64,000 nt of DNA, from the NCBI GenBank assembly GCA_900316995.1, contig ONEZ01000013.1, positions 1-64,000 on the forward strand, in the 5' to 3' direction. This document shows, piece after piece, positions 36,865 to 47,484 of this stretch; within the stretch, counting starts at the first letter, position 1, and each line of letters begins with the position of its first letter. The notes beneath the pieces were generated by a model. The model saw only the letters and a list, made by a program, of their open reading frames with translations, did no database searches and was not told the origin of the DNA. Made by a program: the position numbers and the translations under genes. This DNA comes from an uncultured Bacteroidales bacterium. Its GTDB lineage: Bacteria; Bacteroidota; Bacteroidia; Bacteroidales; Paludibacteraceae.

Positions 36865-38538
36865 ATGAGACGGATTATATTAACAATGGTTTCTGCGCTA
36901 ACAGCTACACTTTGTGTGTATGCTGCGGCAACGCTTAATTACCCCACCATAGTTGAGAATGGCAAAGAGTACTATATTTATAAGGTACAAAAGAGCGAGG
37001 GGTACTATGCCATAAGTAAAAAGTTTGATGTTACCATAAAAGAGATTGTAGATGCCAACCCTATGCAGGGAGGGCTGAAGTTAGGTCAGGAGTTGAAGAT
37101 TCCTACTGGCAACGTGGTGAAAGTGGAGAGAAACCCAGACCATAGCAGAAGCAAAAGTCTTGTTCATGTGGTTGAAAAAGGTGAGACACTCTACAGCCTG
37201 GCTAAAAAGTATGGCGTAAAAGTTGATGACCTAAAAAAACTGAATCCAGGCTGTGATCCGCTTAGTATAGGCTTTGAGCTAAAGATTCCGTCTGATATCA
37301 AGAAGCATGAACGCACCCACGCCGATGAGAAGCAGAAGCAGGCAGAGGCGGAGCCGCAGAATGTGACACCGATGGAAGCCATGACAGAGACTCCGTTAGA
37401 GACCTCTGCAGCAGAATCCCTTGCCACAGATTCTCTTTCCACAGATTCCATTCCACAGGAAATATTCCACAAGAACCCGCAGTCTGATGTGAGAATGGCT
37501 GTGCTAATGCCATTTAACATTCATGATAACAATGAGGCGGATGAAAAATTTGTGGATTTTTATCGCGGCTGTCTTATTGCAGCTGACTCATTGTCAGCAC
37601 TTGGTATGAATGTAACCATTGATGCCTATGACATAGGCAAGACAAAGGAGTCTCTTATAAAGACATTGCAAAACCGTGAGCTTAGCAAGGCGGATATTAT
37701 TATAGGTCCTGCCTACACGGCTCAGATACAATACGTTTCAGAATACGCCAAACATCACAAGATAAAAACAGTTATTCCATTCTCAAATAATGTACCGCAA
37801 GTGAACAGCAACAAATACCTGTTCCAGATTGTAAGCCCGCAGAATCTGTTCTTTGAAAGCCTTGCAACAGAGTGCGCAGAGAGATGGAAGGGCAAACACA
37901 TACTCATAGTGGAACCAGACAGCGCAGGCATACATTACAATAAGAGAGAGTTTACAGACCTGCTCATACCCAAGTTAAGTGCAAAAGGTATCACCTATAA
38001 ATATATAACAGACACCAAGGTGGCTGGACAGGTTAATAATTACATAAGTGAAATAGGGAACGACGATGAGGTGATTGTGATAATTCCAACATCCAACCAC
38101 GTTAAGATAACTCAGATAGCAGACCATATAGAGCAAATCAAAAGTGATAAAGTCAGTCTGTTTGGATTTCCAGAGTGGAATGACATGATGCACAAGGACA
38201 TTTACAACAAGCCAATGTATATGTTCACAAACTACTGGCTACGTTTTGACGACCCTGCCACTATTGATTTCTATAACCAATACAATAGCAGGTTTGGAAC
38301 TCCACCGGCACAGAACAACCCGTCATACTCCATTTTTGGATTTGACATCACTCTCTTCTTTGGGAAAGCGTGGATGCACAGCGGCGACGAGTTTGAAGGA
38401 TTCCTTAATGATGAGCATCAGGATATGTTACAGATGCGGTTCCATTTTGACAAGCGCCCTAATGGCGGTTACGTAAACCACGGGCTTTATTTGCAGAGGT
38501 ACGATAAGGAGGGAATCTCCTTAATGGAGAATCGATGA
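36865..38538 (+). CDS. LysM-repeat protein with a periplasmic-binding-like domain
   Basis: A 557-residue exported protein: signal peptide (cut after V-Y-A-A), LysM 1 at about 38-80 (YKVQKSEGYYAISKKF), LysM 2 at about 99-143 (HVVEKGETLYSLAKKYGVKV), a low-complexity Ser/Thr/Glu linker, then a type 1 periplasmic-binding fold from about 208 (MAVLMPFNIHDNNEADEKFV, DIIIGPAYTAQIQYVSEYA). Such proteins are common in Bacteroidales and probably bind peptidoglycan while sensing or tethering a ligand. Repeat E and B copies follow the stop. Confidence 0.85.
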   Translation: MRRIILTMVSALTATLCVYAAATLNYPTIVENGKEYYIYKVQKSEGYYAISKKFDVTIKEIVDANPMQGGLKLGQELKIPTGNVVKVERNPDHSRSKSLVHVVEKGETLYSLAKKYGVKVDDLKKLNPGCDPLSIGFELKIPSDIKKHERTHADEKQKQAEAEPQNVTPMEAMTETPLETSAAESLATDSLSTDSIPQEIFHKNPQSDVRMAVLMPFNIHDNNEADEKFVDFYRGCLIAADSLSALGMNVTIDAYDIGKTKESLIKTLQNRELSKADIIIGPAYTAQIQYVSEYAKHHKIKTVIPFSNNVPQVNSNKYLFQIVSPQNLFFESLATECAERWKGKHILIVEPDSAGIHYNKREFTDLLIPKLSAKGITYKYITDTKVAGQVNNYISEIGNDDEVIVIIPTSNHVKITQIADHIEQIKSDKVSLFGFPEWNDMMHKDIYNKPMYMFTNYWLRFDDPATIDFYNQYNSRFGTPPAQNNPSYSIFGFDITLFFGKAWMHSGDEFEGFLNDEHQDMLQMRFHFDKRPNGGYVNHGLYLQRYDKEGISLMENR

Positions 38539-38624
38539 CGTGTTGATGAACACGAAGTGTGAATAATCGTGGAATCGGTTAATAGAAAAGACGATTCACC
38601 GCATCACCGATTAAACAATTAACC
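38539..38624. repeat. Intergenic repeats E and B between the LysM and barrel genes
   Basis: CGTGTTGATGA (38539-38549; the same 11-mer occurs at 46350-46360), then GGAATCGGTTAAT and, in the opposite orientation, CGATTCACCGCATCACCGAT (38592-38611). The two B segments face each other and can form a hairpin. The block ends 17 bases before the next start codon. Confidence 0.6.
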
Positions 38625-38641
38625 TTTAGAGACATAATTAT

Positions 38642-39319
38642 TTGACTACAAGATTAAAAATATTACTACTGCTCTCCGCCCTACCATTATTGGCGGCGGC
38701 ACAATACACATTCTATTATCCTGAATTATATATAGGTACAAACCAGGGTGTGGCATTGTGGACCAACGTGGGTTTTGACCCTGAGGTAGAGCAAAACTTT
38801 GACGTAAGGTATCATGGTGGCATAACCGTAAGCTATATTATCCAGAAATATTTTGGCATTCAAGCCGAGTTGAACTACTCACAAAGAGGCTGGTCTGAGA
38901 CATCAAAGAAGACTGGCGAAAGATACGAGCACCGTCTTGACTATCTGGAGCTTCCGCTTGTAACTCACATATTCTTCGGGCCACAGATATTCAAGTTTTA
39001 TATAAACTTAGGCCCTAAGATAAAATATATGATTTATGATGTGGCCACCGCTCCATTCTCTACCGATGCAGGAGTTGAGCAAGAGAAACCAATTGAGAAT
39101 AGGTTTGACTACAGCATATTTGCAGGCATTGGTTTTGAGGTCAGGCCTAAAAACATAGGCAGTTTCTTTTTTGAAGCAAGATTTGACTACGGTCTTGGCA
39201 ATATTTTCAACGCTCGTAAGGGAGAAGATTTTGCAAGATCAAACAATATGGCCGTAACAATAAGTGTAGGCTACATGTTTAACGTATTAAGTAAAAAGAA
39301 GAAAAAAAATGAATTTTAA
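38642..39319 (+). CDS. PorT-like outer-membrane beta-barrel protein
   Basis: A 225-residue exported barrel. Signal peptide ending A-A-A-Q, then strands such as GGITVSYIIQKYFGIQAELN, LDYLELPLVTHIFF and FFFEARFDYGLGNIF, with a lysine-rich end. It resembles the PorT/OMP_b-brl_2 group, some members of which help type IX secretion. Start TTG 38642 is the only reasonable one: the frame is closed 15 bases upstream and has no ATG in the signal peptide. The end overlaps the nitroreductase by 11 bases. Confidence 0.8.
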   Translation: MTTRLKILLLLSALPLLAAAQYTFYYPELYIGTNQGVALWTNVGFDPEVEQNFDVRYHGGITVSYIIQKYFGIQAELNYSQRGWSETSKKTGERYEHRLDYLELPLVTHIFFGPQIFKFYINLGPKIKYMIYDVATAPFSTDAGVEQEKPIENRFDYSIFAGIGFEVRPKNIGSFFFEARFDYGLGNIFNARKGEDFARSNNMAVTISVGYMFNVLSKKKKKNEF

Positions 39320-39830
39320 GGATTTGGCAATAAACCGCCGCAGCCACCGCAAATTTGAGGATAAGGCTGTAGAACAAGAGAAAATAGACTCCATTCTCCA
39401 AACAGCACTTATGGCTCCTGCCGGAAAACGTGCCAACGAGTGGCATTTCTATGTGATCACAGACAAGGCTGTTAGTGAGAAGATCTCACAATGCAAGCCA
39501 TTTGGCGCGGCGTTTGTTAAAGAGGCCCCGTTAAATATTGTTGTAACCGCTGACACATCAAAAAGTGACGTATGGATTGAGGACTGCTCTATTGCAGCCA
39601 TCTACATTCAACTTGCAGCACAAGATCTTGGGCTTGGCAGTTGCTGGAGCCAGGTACGTCAAAGAGCATCTTGCGCAGAGGGTGTAACCGCAGAGCAATA
39701 TATTAAAGAGCTACTTTCACTACCAGAAGAGGCTGGCGTTGAGTGCATTGTAAGCATCGGCTACGCTGCCGACGAACGCCGCCCGTACGATTTGGAGAAA
39801 CTACCATACGACAAGGTTACACGTCTATGA
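39309..39830 (+). CDS. Small nitroreductase family protein
   Basis: A 173-residue FMN-dependent oxidoreductase: INRRSHRKFEDKAV (phosphate-binding arginines), LMAPAGKRANEWHFYVI and AAIYIQLAAQDLGLGSCW. Shorter than the nitroreductase at 2820 and close to the 'nitroreductase family' proteins of anaerobes; substrate unknown. Overlapping genes on both sides (11 bases before, 4 bases after) indicate one transcript from 38642 to about 41096. Confidence 0.85.
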   Translation: MNFKDLAINRRSHRKFEDKAVEQEKIDSILQTALMAPAGKRANEWHFYVITDKAVSEKISQCKPFGAAFVKEAPLNIVVTADTSKSDVWIEDCSIAAIYIQLAAQDLGLGSCWSQVRQRASCAEGVTAEQYIKELLSLPEEAGVECIVSIGYAADERRPYDLEKLPYDKVTRL

Positions 39831-40609
39831 GAGTAACGCTTATAGGGTCTGGCAATGTTGCCACACATATAGCTATGCGCCTGAAGGAACAAGGCGTGGA
39901 GATAGCTTGTATCTATAGCCGCACATTTGACAACGCCTGCGCTTTAGCAAGTAGAGTTGGTTCCATGGCGATTGCGAACAAATCTGACATACCTCAATCA
40001 GACCTATATATTTGCAGCGTCAAAGATGACAATATAACAGACGCCCTAAGCGGAATAAACTTTGGCACAGGCATTGTGGCACACACCGCAGGTAGTGTTG
40101 ACATGAAGGTTTTAGAAAGAGTGGCAGAGAACATTGGAGTTATATACCCTATGCAAACTTTTTCTAAATCAAAGAATGTAGATTGGGAGAAAATTCCACT
40201 ATTTACAGAGGCGAATACAGATACAAATCTCATTAAAATAAATGAGTTCGCGAGCATTTTATCTAAGAATATCACAACAGCCACATCTGAGCAGAGAAAA
40301 ATAATCCATCTCTCATCTGTATTTGTCTGCAACCTGACAAACCACCTCTATTCAGTGGCATACAGGCTTATGAAAAGCAATGGATTGGAGTTTCAGACAT
40401 TGTTCCCGCTTATAGACGAGACTGTATCTAAGATAAAAGTTTTAGAGCCCGCCAAGGCTCAGACCGGACCTGCAGTAAGAGGTGATGAAAAAGTGATGAA
40501 GATGCAACAGGAGATGATATGTGGGTATGACTTGGAGATATATAAAACAATTAGCAAGGCTATACAATTAGAACATGAGCAATTACAAAGAGAGACTTCA
40601 CAAAATTAA
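39827..40609 (+). CDS. Rossmann-fold and DUF2520 domain protein
   Basis: A 260-residue NAD(P)-binding protein. The N-terminal MRVTLIGSGNVATHIAMRL is a G-x-G-x-x-A dinucleotide site of the F420/NADP oxidoreductase type; the C-terminal helical DUF2520 domain includes VFVCNLTNHLYSVA and ETVSKIK. ATG 39827 forms an ATGA overlap with the nitroreductase stop and is clearly better than the frame's earlier opening. Reaction unknown. The 3' end overlaps the HAD gene by 35 bases. Confidence 0.85.
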   Translation: MRVTLIGSGNVATHIAMRLKEQGVEIACIYSRTFDNACALASRVGSMAIANKSDIPQSDLYICSVKDDNITDALSGINFGTGIVAHTAGSVDMKVLERVAENIGVIYPMQTFSKSKNVDWEKIPLFTEANTDTNLIKINEFASILSKNITTATSEQRKIIHLSSVFVCNLTNHLYSVAYRLMKSNGLEFQTLFPLIDETVSKIKVLEPAKAQTGPAVRGDEKVMKMQQEMICGYDLEIYKTISKAIQLEHEQLQRETSQN

Positions 40610-41096
40610 GGCGTTTATATTTGATGTTGATGGTGTCCTGTCGGCTTCTCTTATGAATATGGACGCAAACGGAACTCCTATACGCACTGCAAATGTAAAA
40701 GATGGTTACGCACTGCAATATGCCATTAAAAGTGGCTATAAGGTGGCTGTGATAACAGGTGCTGACACCGCTATGATCCGTAACCGTTGCAAGATATTTG
40801 ACATAGAAGACGTATATTGCAAATCATCCAACAAAGTAACTGACTACGAGTGCTTTAAGAAGAAGCATAATTTATCAGACAGTGAAATCATTTACATGGG
40901 AGATGACCTTCCTGACATACCTGTACTGCGTATGGTGGGAATATCTTGCTGCCCCGCCGATGCAGCCCATGAGGTTAAAGAAGTTGTAAACTACATTTCT
41001 CATCTCAACGGAGGCTGTGGCTGCGTACGTGATGTAATAGAACAGACAATGCGTGCGCAGGACAAGTGGATGACGGGAGATGTGTTTGTGTGGTAG
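40575..41096 (+). CDS. HAD phosphatase, KdsC-like
   Basis: A 173-residue HAD hydrolase without a cap domain. Motif I is FIFDVDGVLS (nucleophile and acid aspartates), motif II VAVITGADT, motif IV YMGDDLPDIPVL. This is the pattern of 3-deoxy-D-manno-octulosonate 8-phosphate phosphatase (KdsC), which acts in lipopolysaccharide core synthesis. No other kds gene is near, so the substrate is inferred from family alone. Start at 40575, overlapping DUF2520. Confidence 0.8.
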   Translation: MSNYKERLHKIKAFIFDVDGVLSASLMNMDANGTPIRTANVKDGYALQYAIKSGYKVAVITGADTAMIRNRCKIFDIEDVYCKSSNKVTDYECFKKKHNLSDSEIIYMGDDLPDIPVLRMVGISCCPADAAHEVKEVVNYISHLNGGCGCVRDVIEQTMRAQDKWMTGDVFVW

Positions 41097-41101
41097 TTAA
41101 T

Positions 41102-41140
41102 CAGTTGACAGTTGACAGTTGATAATTGACAGTTGACATT
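41102..41140. repeat. Intergenic repeat family A array
   Basis: Five units (CAGTTGA, CAGTTGA, CAGTTGA, TAATTGA, CAGTTGACATTT) between the HAD and UbiA genes, starting 6 bases after the HAD stop. Confidence 0.75.
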
Positions 41141-41158
41141 TAAACGACTCTACAAAAT

Positions 41159-42118
41159 ATGGATTACATAAAATTAATTCGCCCTATAAATCTTCTGATG
41201 ACTGCACTGGTTGTGTGCCTGATGCAGTTCTGCGTAGTGAATCCTATTATTTACAACACTTGCGGACTCTCCATAGACTATTTCCCTGTTATATTCAGTC
41301 TGCTGATGGTATCTATTATTACCATTGCAGCATCGGGGTATGTTATAAACGATTACTTTGATACTAAGATAGACGAAATCAACCGCCCCCAAAGGGTTAT
41401 AGTAGGCAAAACCATAACACGCTCACAAGCAGGAACTTATTTCCAGACATTGCTTATAATAGGCAATTTAGCCGGCATAGCATTAGCCATTATGCTAAGG
41501 GACATCACCACCGTATTTATATATGCAGGGGTTTCAGGCATTCTGTGGTTTTACTCTTCAAGCTACAAACGTCAGCTGCTACTTGGAAATATTATGATTG
41601 CCATTTGCACGTTCCTGTGTGTTTTCTTGGTGGGTTATGTATCTAACAAAGCACTGATTCTCAAGATACAAAACAACCAAGAGCTGCTACAGATGCTTAT
41701 TCTGCTAAAATCAGACCCAGTGCAGGCCGTGTGGAGATGGACACTTGGCTACGCCCTTTTTGCATTCCTCTTTACGCTGATACGTGAAATGGTAAAGGAC
41801 ATAGAAGACATAGAGGGTGACCGTGAAATGGAATGCCGCACCATGCCTATAGTTTGGGGCGTAACTGCAAGTAAAGTGGTTATCAGCGTAATTACAGTAA
41901 TAACAATGGCACTTGTAGGCTTCTTCTCAATTGCTTACTTAGATGCAGCCTCAAACAGGGTTGTTGCATCATTTGCCGTGACAGTTGAGGCGTTATGCCT
42001 TTTCTTTATCTATCAGCTTTGGACTGCAAAGTGTCGTAGCGGCTACTCTGCCGCCAGCCTAACACTTAAAATCACAATGCTGGCAGGAATGCTTAGTACT
42101 ATAATAGTTGACATTTGA
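41159..42118 (+). CDS. UbiA-family prenyltransferase
   Basis: A 319-residue membrane protein with eight to nine hydrophobic helices. The two aspartate-rich prenyl-diphosphate motifs are intact: YVINDYFDTKIDEIN and MVKDIEDIEGDREM. Bacteroidota homologues are often annotated geranylgeranylglycerol-phosphate geranylgeranyltransferase, and a menaquinone-like role is another possibility. The last residues (IIVDI) and the TGA stop come from a family A repeat. Maf follows 16 bases later. Confidence 0.85.
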   Translation: MDYIKLIRPINLLMTALVVCLMQFCVVNPIIYNTCGLSIDYFPVIFSLLMVSIITIAASGYVINDYFDTKIDEINRPQRVIVGKTITRSQAGTYFQTLLIIGNLAGIALAIMLRDITTVFIYAGVSGILWFYSSSYKRQLLLGNIMIAICTFLCVFLVGYVSNKALILKIQNNQELLQMLILLKSDPVQAVWRWTLGYALFAFLFTLIREMVKDIEDIEGDREMECRTMPIVWGVTASKVVISVITVITMALVGFFSIAYLDAASNRVVASFAVTVEALCLFFIYQLWTAKCRSGYSAASLTLKITMLAGMLSTIIVDI

Positions 42119-42126
42119 CAGTTAGA
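42109..42126. repeat. Repeat family A copy forming the ubiA 3' end
   Basis: GTTGACATTTGACAGTTA; the TTTGA at 42114-42118 contains the UbiA stop codon. Confidence 0.6.
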
Positions 42127-42134
42127 TATTTCCC

Positions 42135-42734
42135 ATGCTTATACAAGAAAAACTAAAACCATACAACATCGTTCTTGTTTCTCAGTCCCCTCGCCGCAGG
42201 GAGTTGCTGAAGGGGTTGGAGTTGGAGTTTGAGTGTACCAGCGTAGATACTGATGAGAGTTATCCAGCATCACTCAAAGATGGGGAGATTCCAATGTATA
42301 TAGCTGAGCAGAAGGCGGATGCGTATTTACCGCAAATGGAAGATAACACTCTTGCCATTACAGCAGACACCGTTGTGCTAATTAACGGCAGCGTGTTAGG
42401 CAAACCTAAATGCAGGCAGGAGGCCGTTGATATGCTCCACACGCTATCAGGCAATGCACATCAGGTAATAACAGGGGTCTGCATATTCACCAAAGGCAAG
42501 CGGAAGACATTCTCTGTACTTACAGATGTCAGATTCACCACCCTCACCGATGCAGAAATTGAGCACTACATTGACACTTACAAGCCCTTTGACAAAGCTG
42601 GCTCTTACGGTGTGCAGGAGTGGATTGGATATGTAGGCATTGAGAAAATTACAGGTTCATACTTTAACGTGATGGGACTGCCTGTGCAACGCCTTTACAA
42701 AGAGTTGAATCAGTTCTTTCCTACCGTTAAGTAG
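42135..42734 (+). CDS. maf: Maf-family nucleotide pyrophosphatase
   Basis: A 199-residue Maf/YhdE-type enzyme that hydrolyses non-canonical or pyrimidine nucleoside triphosphates (dTTP/UTP) to monophosphates. Seen: VLVSQSPRRRELLKGL, DTDESYPASL, ITADTVVLINGSVLGKP and KAGSYGVQEWIGYVGIEKI with the catalytic aspartate/lysine pattern. Full length. It is downstream of ubiA in the same run. Confidence 0.92.
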   Translation: MLIQEKLKPYNIVLVSQSPRRRELLKGLELEFECTSVDTDESYPASLKDGEIPMYIAEQKADAYLPQMEDNTLAITADTVVLINGSVLGKPKCRQEAVDMLHTLSGNAHQVITGVCIFTKGKRKTFSVLTDVRFTTLTDAEIEHYIDTYKPFDKAGSYGVQEWIGYVGIEKITGSYFNVMGLPVQRLYKELNQFFPTVK

Positions 42735-42773
42735 GAATGAAATTTGTGATTATGAAATAAAAAATATTAAGAC

Positions 42774-44075
42774 ATGAAAAAACTTGCAATAATTTTGATT
42801 TTAGCAGTAACCGCCGCATCGGCGTCAATGGCAAGGACTGCAAAAGAGGAGATTGATGAGCACATTGAGTTAGCTGGCAATCAGTACTACGCCTACCCCA
42901 CACCAGACACCACCCATTACACCAAAGCGCCCAAGGGCTACAAACCGTTTTATATAAGCACATATCAGCGGCATGGTTCCAGATTCCTTCTCGGCAAAAA
43001 AGATTACACAAAGCCACAGGAGGTTCTTCACAAAGCAGACTCACTTGGAACACTCACAGAAACAGGACGTCTTGTCATGCAGGTTGTTGACACGCTTGAG
43101 TGCATTGCAAGAAACCGTTACGGAGAGCTGACGCCTCTTGGTTTCCGCCAGCACGCCGATGTGGCGCGCCGTATGTACCACAACTTCCCAGAAGTGTTTA
43201 AGGGGCACAAACGCATCGACGCACGTTCAACTAATGTAATAAGGTGTGTGCTTTCCATGATGAGCGAATGCTATACGCTTAAAGGTTGCAATCCGCAACT
43301 TGAGATACACACTGACGCATCGGTGGCCGACCTGTATTACATGAATAACGGAGCAAGCAGCAAACCAAACCCACTGCACAAGCTTGAGTCTGGGAAAGAG
43401 TTCAAAGAGGCGCTTGAAAAGGCAAAAACAGAGCTTATAAAACCAGATAGGATTATAGGAGAACTGTTTACTGAATATGATGAGAATGTTATGCCGCTCG
43501 CAAAGCGCCGTTTCTACTCAATGCTTTACGAACTGGCCATCAGCATGCAAAATCTAGATTTTCATGAAGAGCTGTTGCCGCTGTTCACACTTGATGAATG
43601 CTACAACAGCTGGCTGTACTCCAACTACTTCTGGTATAACAACTGCGGTTTCAGCCCTGTCACAAAATATGCAAAACCATACGCTCACGAAGCCCTGCTA
43701 CGCAATATAATGGATACCGCCGATACTATTATAACCCGCGGAGGCGATGCCGCCACCCTACGATTCGGACATGACGGCATATTACTACCACTCGCCGCAC
43801 TAATGCACATTGACAACTGCGCTTACGTAGCTAAAAATATGGACGACCTTGCAGAGCATTGGCGCTCTTATACAATGTTCCCAATGGCCTGCAACATACA
43901 AATTATATTTTTCAAGACAAAAAAAGCATCAGATCCAGTGCTTGTAAAAATAATGCTTAATGAGAAAGAGAGCAAACTGCCCATAGACGCAATAAACGGA
44001 GTCTATTATGAATGGGACAAAGTAAAAGCATACTGGACCGATACAGTTTTAGCCGCCAAACCAAAATTTGAATAA
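42774..44075 (+). CDS. Exported histidine-type phosphatase, MINPP/phytase-like
   Basis: A 433-residue protein with signal peptide (cut near S-M-A-R). The active site reads ISTYQRHGSRFLLGKKDY (the R-H-G-x-R catalytic loop) and the acid/base motif is LRFGHDGILLPL (HD). This is the layout of multiple inositol polyphosphate phosphatases, including gut Bacteroides enzymes that degrade phytate. The HD rather than HAE motif favours the acid phosphatase/phytase branch 2. The protein should be periplasmic. Inositol phosphate as substrate is an inference. Confidence 0.85.
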   Translation: MKKLAIILILAVTAASASMARTAKEEIDEHIELAGNQYYAYPTPDTTHYTKAPKGYKPFYISTYQRHGSRFLLGKKDYTKPQEVLHKADSLGTLTETGRLVMQVVDTLECIARNRYGELTPLGFRQHADVARRMYHNFPEVFKGHKRIDARSTNVIRCVLSMMSECYTLKGCNPQLEIHTDASVADLYYMNNGASSKPNPLHKLESGKEFKEALEKAKTELIKPDRIIGELFTEYDENVMPLAKRRFYSMLYELAISMQNLDFHEELLPLFTLDECYNSWLYSNYFWYNNCGFSPVTKYAKPYAHEALLRNIMDTADTIITRGGDAATLRFGHDGILLPLAALMHIDNCAYVAKNMDDLAEHWRSYTMFPMACNIQIIFFKTKKASDPVLVKIMLNEKESKLPIDAINGVYYEWDKVKAYWTDTVLAAKPKFE

Positions 44076-44087
44076 TGAATGTAGTGA

Positions 44088-45713
<1,626 letters not shown>

Positions 45714-45714
45714 T

Positions 45715-45972
45715 ATGAAAGTCGCAATATTAGCTCCGGAAAAACAAATTTTCACAGGTGAGGCTGTGGCAGTTACAATCCCATCTGTCAAGGGCAGTTT
45801 CACAGCGCTTGAAAATCACGCCCCCATTGTGTCACTGCTTGAGAAAGGTGAGATATTAGTGGAGACAAGTGATTCCAAAGAGAAACTGTCATTCCCTGTG
45901 AGCGGTGGATTTGTGGAGATTAGCGACAATATTGTTACTGCATGCGTGGAGTGTGATGAAAAACAAAAGTGA
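45715..45972 (+). CDS. atpC: ATP synthase F1 subunit epsilon, short form
   Basis: An 85-residue protein that consists only of the N-terminal beta-sandwich (KVAILAPEKQIFTGEAVAVT, GSFTALENHAPIVSLL, GGFVEI). The C-terminal helical hairpin that inhibits ATP hydrolysis in many bacteria is missing. It begins 1 base after the atpD stop and overlaps the next gene by 17 bases. Confidence 0.92.
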   Translation: MKVAILAPEKQIFTGEAVAVTIPSVKGSFTALENHAPIVSLLEKGEILVETSDSKEKLSFPVSGGFVEISDNIVTACVECDEKQK

Positions 45973-46324
45973 ACTGGCGATAATATTGGTTACGGTAGTA
46001 GTGCTTGAGACTCTGCTATACGGAGTAAATCAAGTGGCGTTTGAGAGACCGTTTCACTATTTCTACATTGGCATTACGGTGGTGTTTGCTGTGATTGAGG
46101 TTCTTTTCTGTTTGAATATGGAGAAGTTCTTTTCAAACAATGCAGGAGTAAAGATGTTCTTTATATATAAAGCTTGCAAATTCCTATTCCTGCTATGCCC
46201 TATGGTAGTCTATGTTTTTGCTGTAAAGCATCCTGATGTATGGATAGCGGTTAGAACATCCGTTTATTATTTCATATTCCTTATTGAGGAGACATTAATG
46301 AGTTTGAAGTACCAAAGAAACTAA
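45956..46324 (+). CDS. Four-helix membrane protein of the ATP synthase operon
   Basis: A 122-residue membrane protein with four hydrophobic helices (starting MKNKSELAIILVTVVVLETL) and two conserved-looking acidic residues near the end (FLIEETLMS). It holds the place of AtpI/subunit I between atpC and atpB in Bacteroidales. Start ATG 45956, overlapping atpC by 17 bases, so translation is probably coupled. A role in c-ring assembly is a guess from position only. Confidence 0.75.
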   Translation: MKNKSELAIILVTVVVLETLLYGVNQVAFERPFHYFYIGITVVFAVIEVLFCLNMEKFFSNNAGVKMFFIYKACKFLFLLCPMVVYVFAVKHPDVWIAVRTSVYYFIFLIEETLMSLKYQRN

Positions 46325-46325
46325 A

Positions 46326-46383
46326 CCAATTGACAGTTGGCAGTTGACACGTGTTGATGACCGTTAGGGAATAATTGACAATT
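46326..46383. repeat. Repeats A and E inside the ATP synthase operon
   Basis: AATTGACAGTTGGCAGTTGA (family A) directly after the membrane-protein stop, then CGTGTTGATGA (46350-46360) with AGGGAATAATTGACAATT leading into the atpB start. The CGTGTTGATGA...GAATAAT pair is shared with 38539. Confidence 0.6.
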
Positions 46384-47484
46384 ATGAGACTTAAACAATA
46401 CATATTGACTTTTGTGGCAGTTATACTCGCATGTACAGTTTACGCTGACAATGTGACAACTGTGGCAGACAGCATACAGACTGCTGTCCCAGAGAAAACT
46501 ACGGACACAGAAGAGGCCTTTAACGCTAAGGATGTGATATTCTCCCACATAGGTGATGCGTATGAGTACCACATTACAGAGATTAACGGCCACCCCATTT
46601 CAGTTCCACTGCTTGTCATAGTAAAGAGTGCTGAACGTGGTTGGTTTGCATTCTGTTCAAACAAAGTTGCTCACGGTCAGAAATATGAAGGGTTCTATAT
46701 TCAGAAAGGTGGCGACTACGATGGGAAAATAGTTGAAGTTAACTCTGAGGGGCAGGTTGTACGTCCGTTTGACATCTCAATCACCCGTAATGTTTTTGCG
46801 CTGCTACTTTCAAGCCTTATCCTGATTCTTATATTTGTACCAATGGCAAACAAATACAAGAAGAATCCGCTTGGCGTGCCGTCTAAAGGGCATAACATGC
46901 TTGAAGCTGTAATTGATTATATAGAAGCTGACGTTATCAAACCTGCATTGGGAGACAAATACTTCAAATACTCCCCTTACCTGCTTACCGTCTTCTTCTT
47001 TATCTTGCTCAACAACCTTATGGGTCTTGTTCCAATTTTCCCGTTTGGAGCAAACCTTACAGGCAATATATCAATAACATTTGTGCTTGCCATGTTCACA
47101 TACGTTATTACAAACGTATTTGGAACACGGGAATACTGGAAAGAGGTTTTATGGCCTGAAGTTCCATTATTCCTAAAGGCGCCACTGCCACTGATGCCTG
47201 TAATTGAAATAATTTCAACATTCACCAAGCCTATAGCACTTATGATAAGGCTCTTTGCGAACATATTTGCAGGACACATGATTATTCTGGTGCTTATATG
47301 CCTCATATTCATATTCTCATCTATCATGGGTGTGGCTGTGGGAGCCGGTGTATCAGTGGTATCAATATTGTTCTCTGTGTTTATGTATTGCTTGGAGCTA
47401 CTTGTGGCATTCATTCAAGCCTACGTATTCACAATGCTTTCAGCCATATTCATAGGTCTGGCGCAAGTGGAGCACCATGAATAG
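46384..47484 (+). CDS. atpB: ATP synthase Fo subunit a, with N-terminal extension
   Basis: A 366-residue protein, about 100 residues longer than the E. coli subunit. The first 20 residues look like a signal peptide (ILTFVAVILACTVYAD), followed by a soluble domain to about residue 135, then the usual five-helix core. The proton-channel arginine is in LMIRLFANIFAGHMII and the end has AFIQAYVFTMLSAIFIGLA. ATG 46384 chosen over TTG 46375. The extension seems to be a lineage trait. Confidence 0.93.
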   Translation: MRLKQYILTFVAVILACTVYADNVTTVADSIQTAVPEKTTDTEEAFNAKDVIFSHIGDAYEYHITEINGHPISVPLLVIVKSAERGWFAFCSNKVAHGQKYEGFYIQKGGDYDGKIVEVNSEGQVVRPFDISITRNVFALLLSSLILILIFVPMANKYKKNPLGVPSKGHNMLEAVIDYIEADVIKPALGDKYFKYSPYLLTVFFFILLNNLMGLVPIFPFGANLTGNISITFVLAMFTYVITNVFGTREYWKEVLWPEVPLFLKAPLPLMPVIEIISTFTKPIALMIRLFANIFAGHMIILVLICLIFIFSSIMGVAVGAGVSVVSILFSVFMYCLELLVAFIQAYVFTMLSAIFIGLAQVEHHE

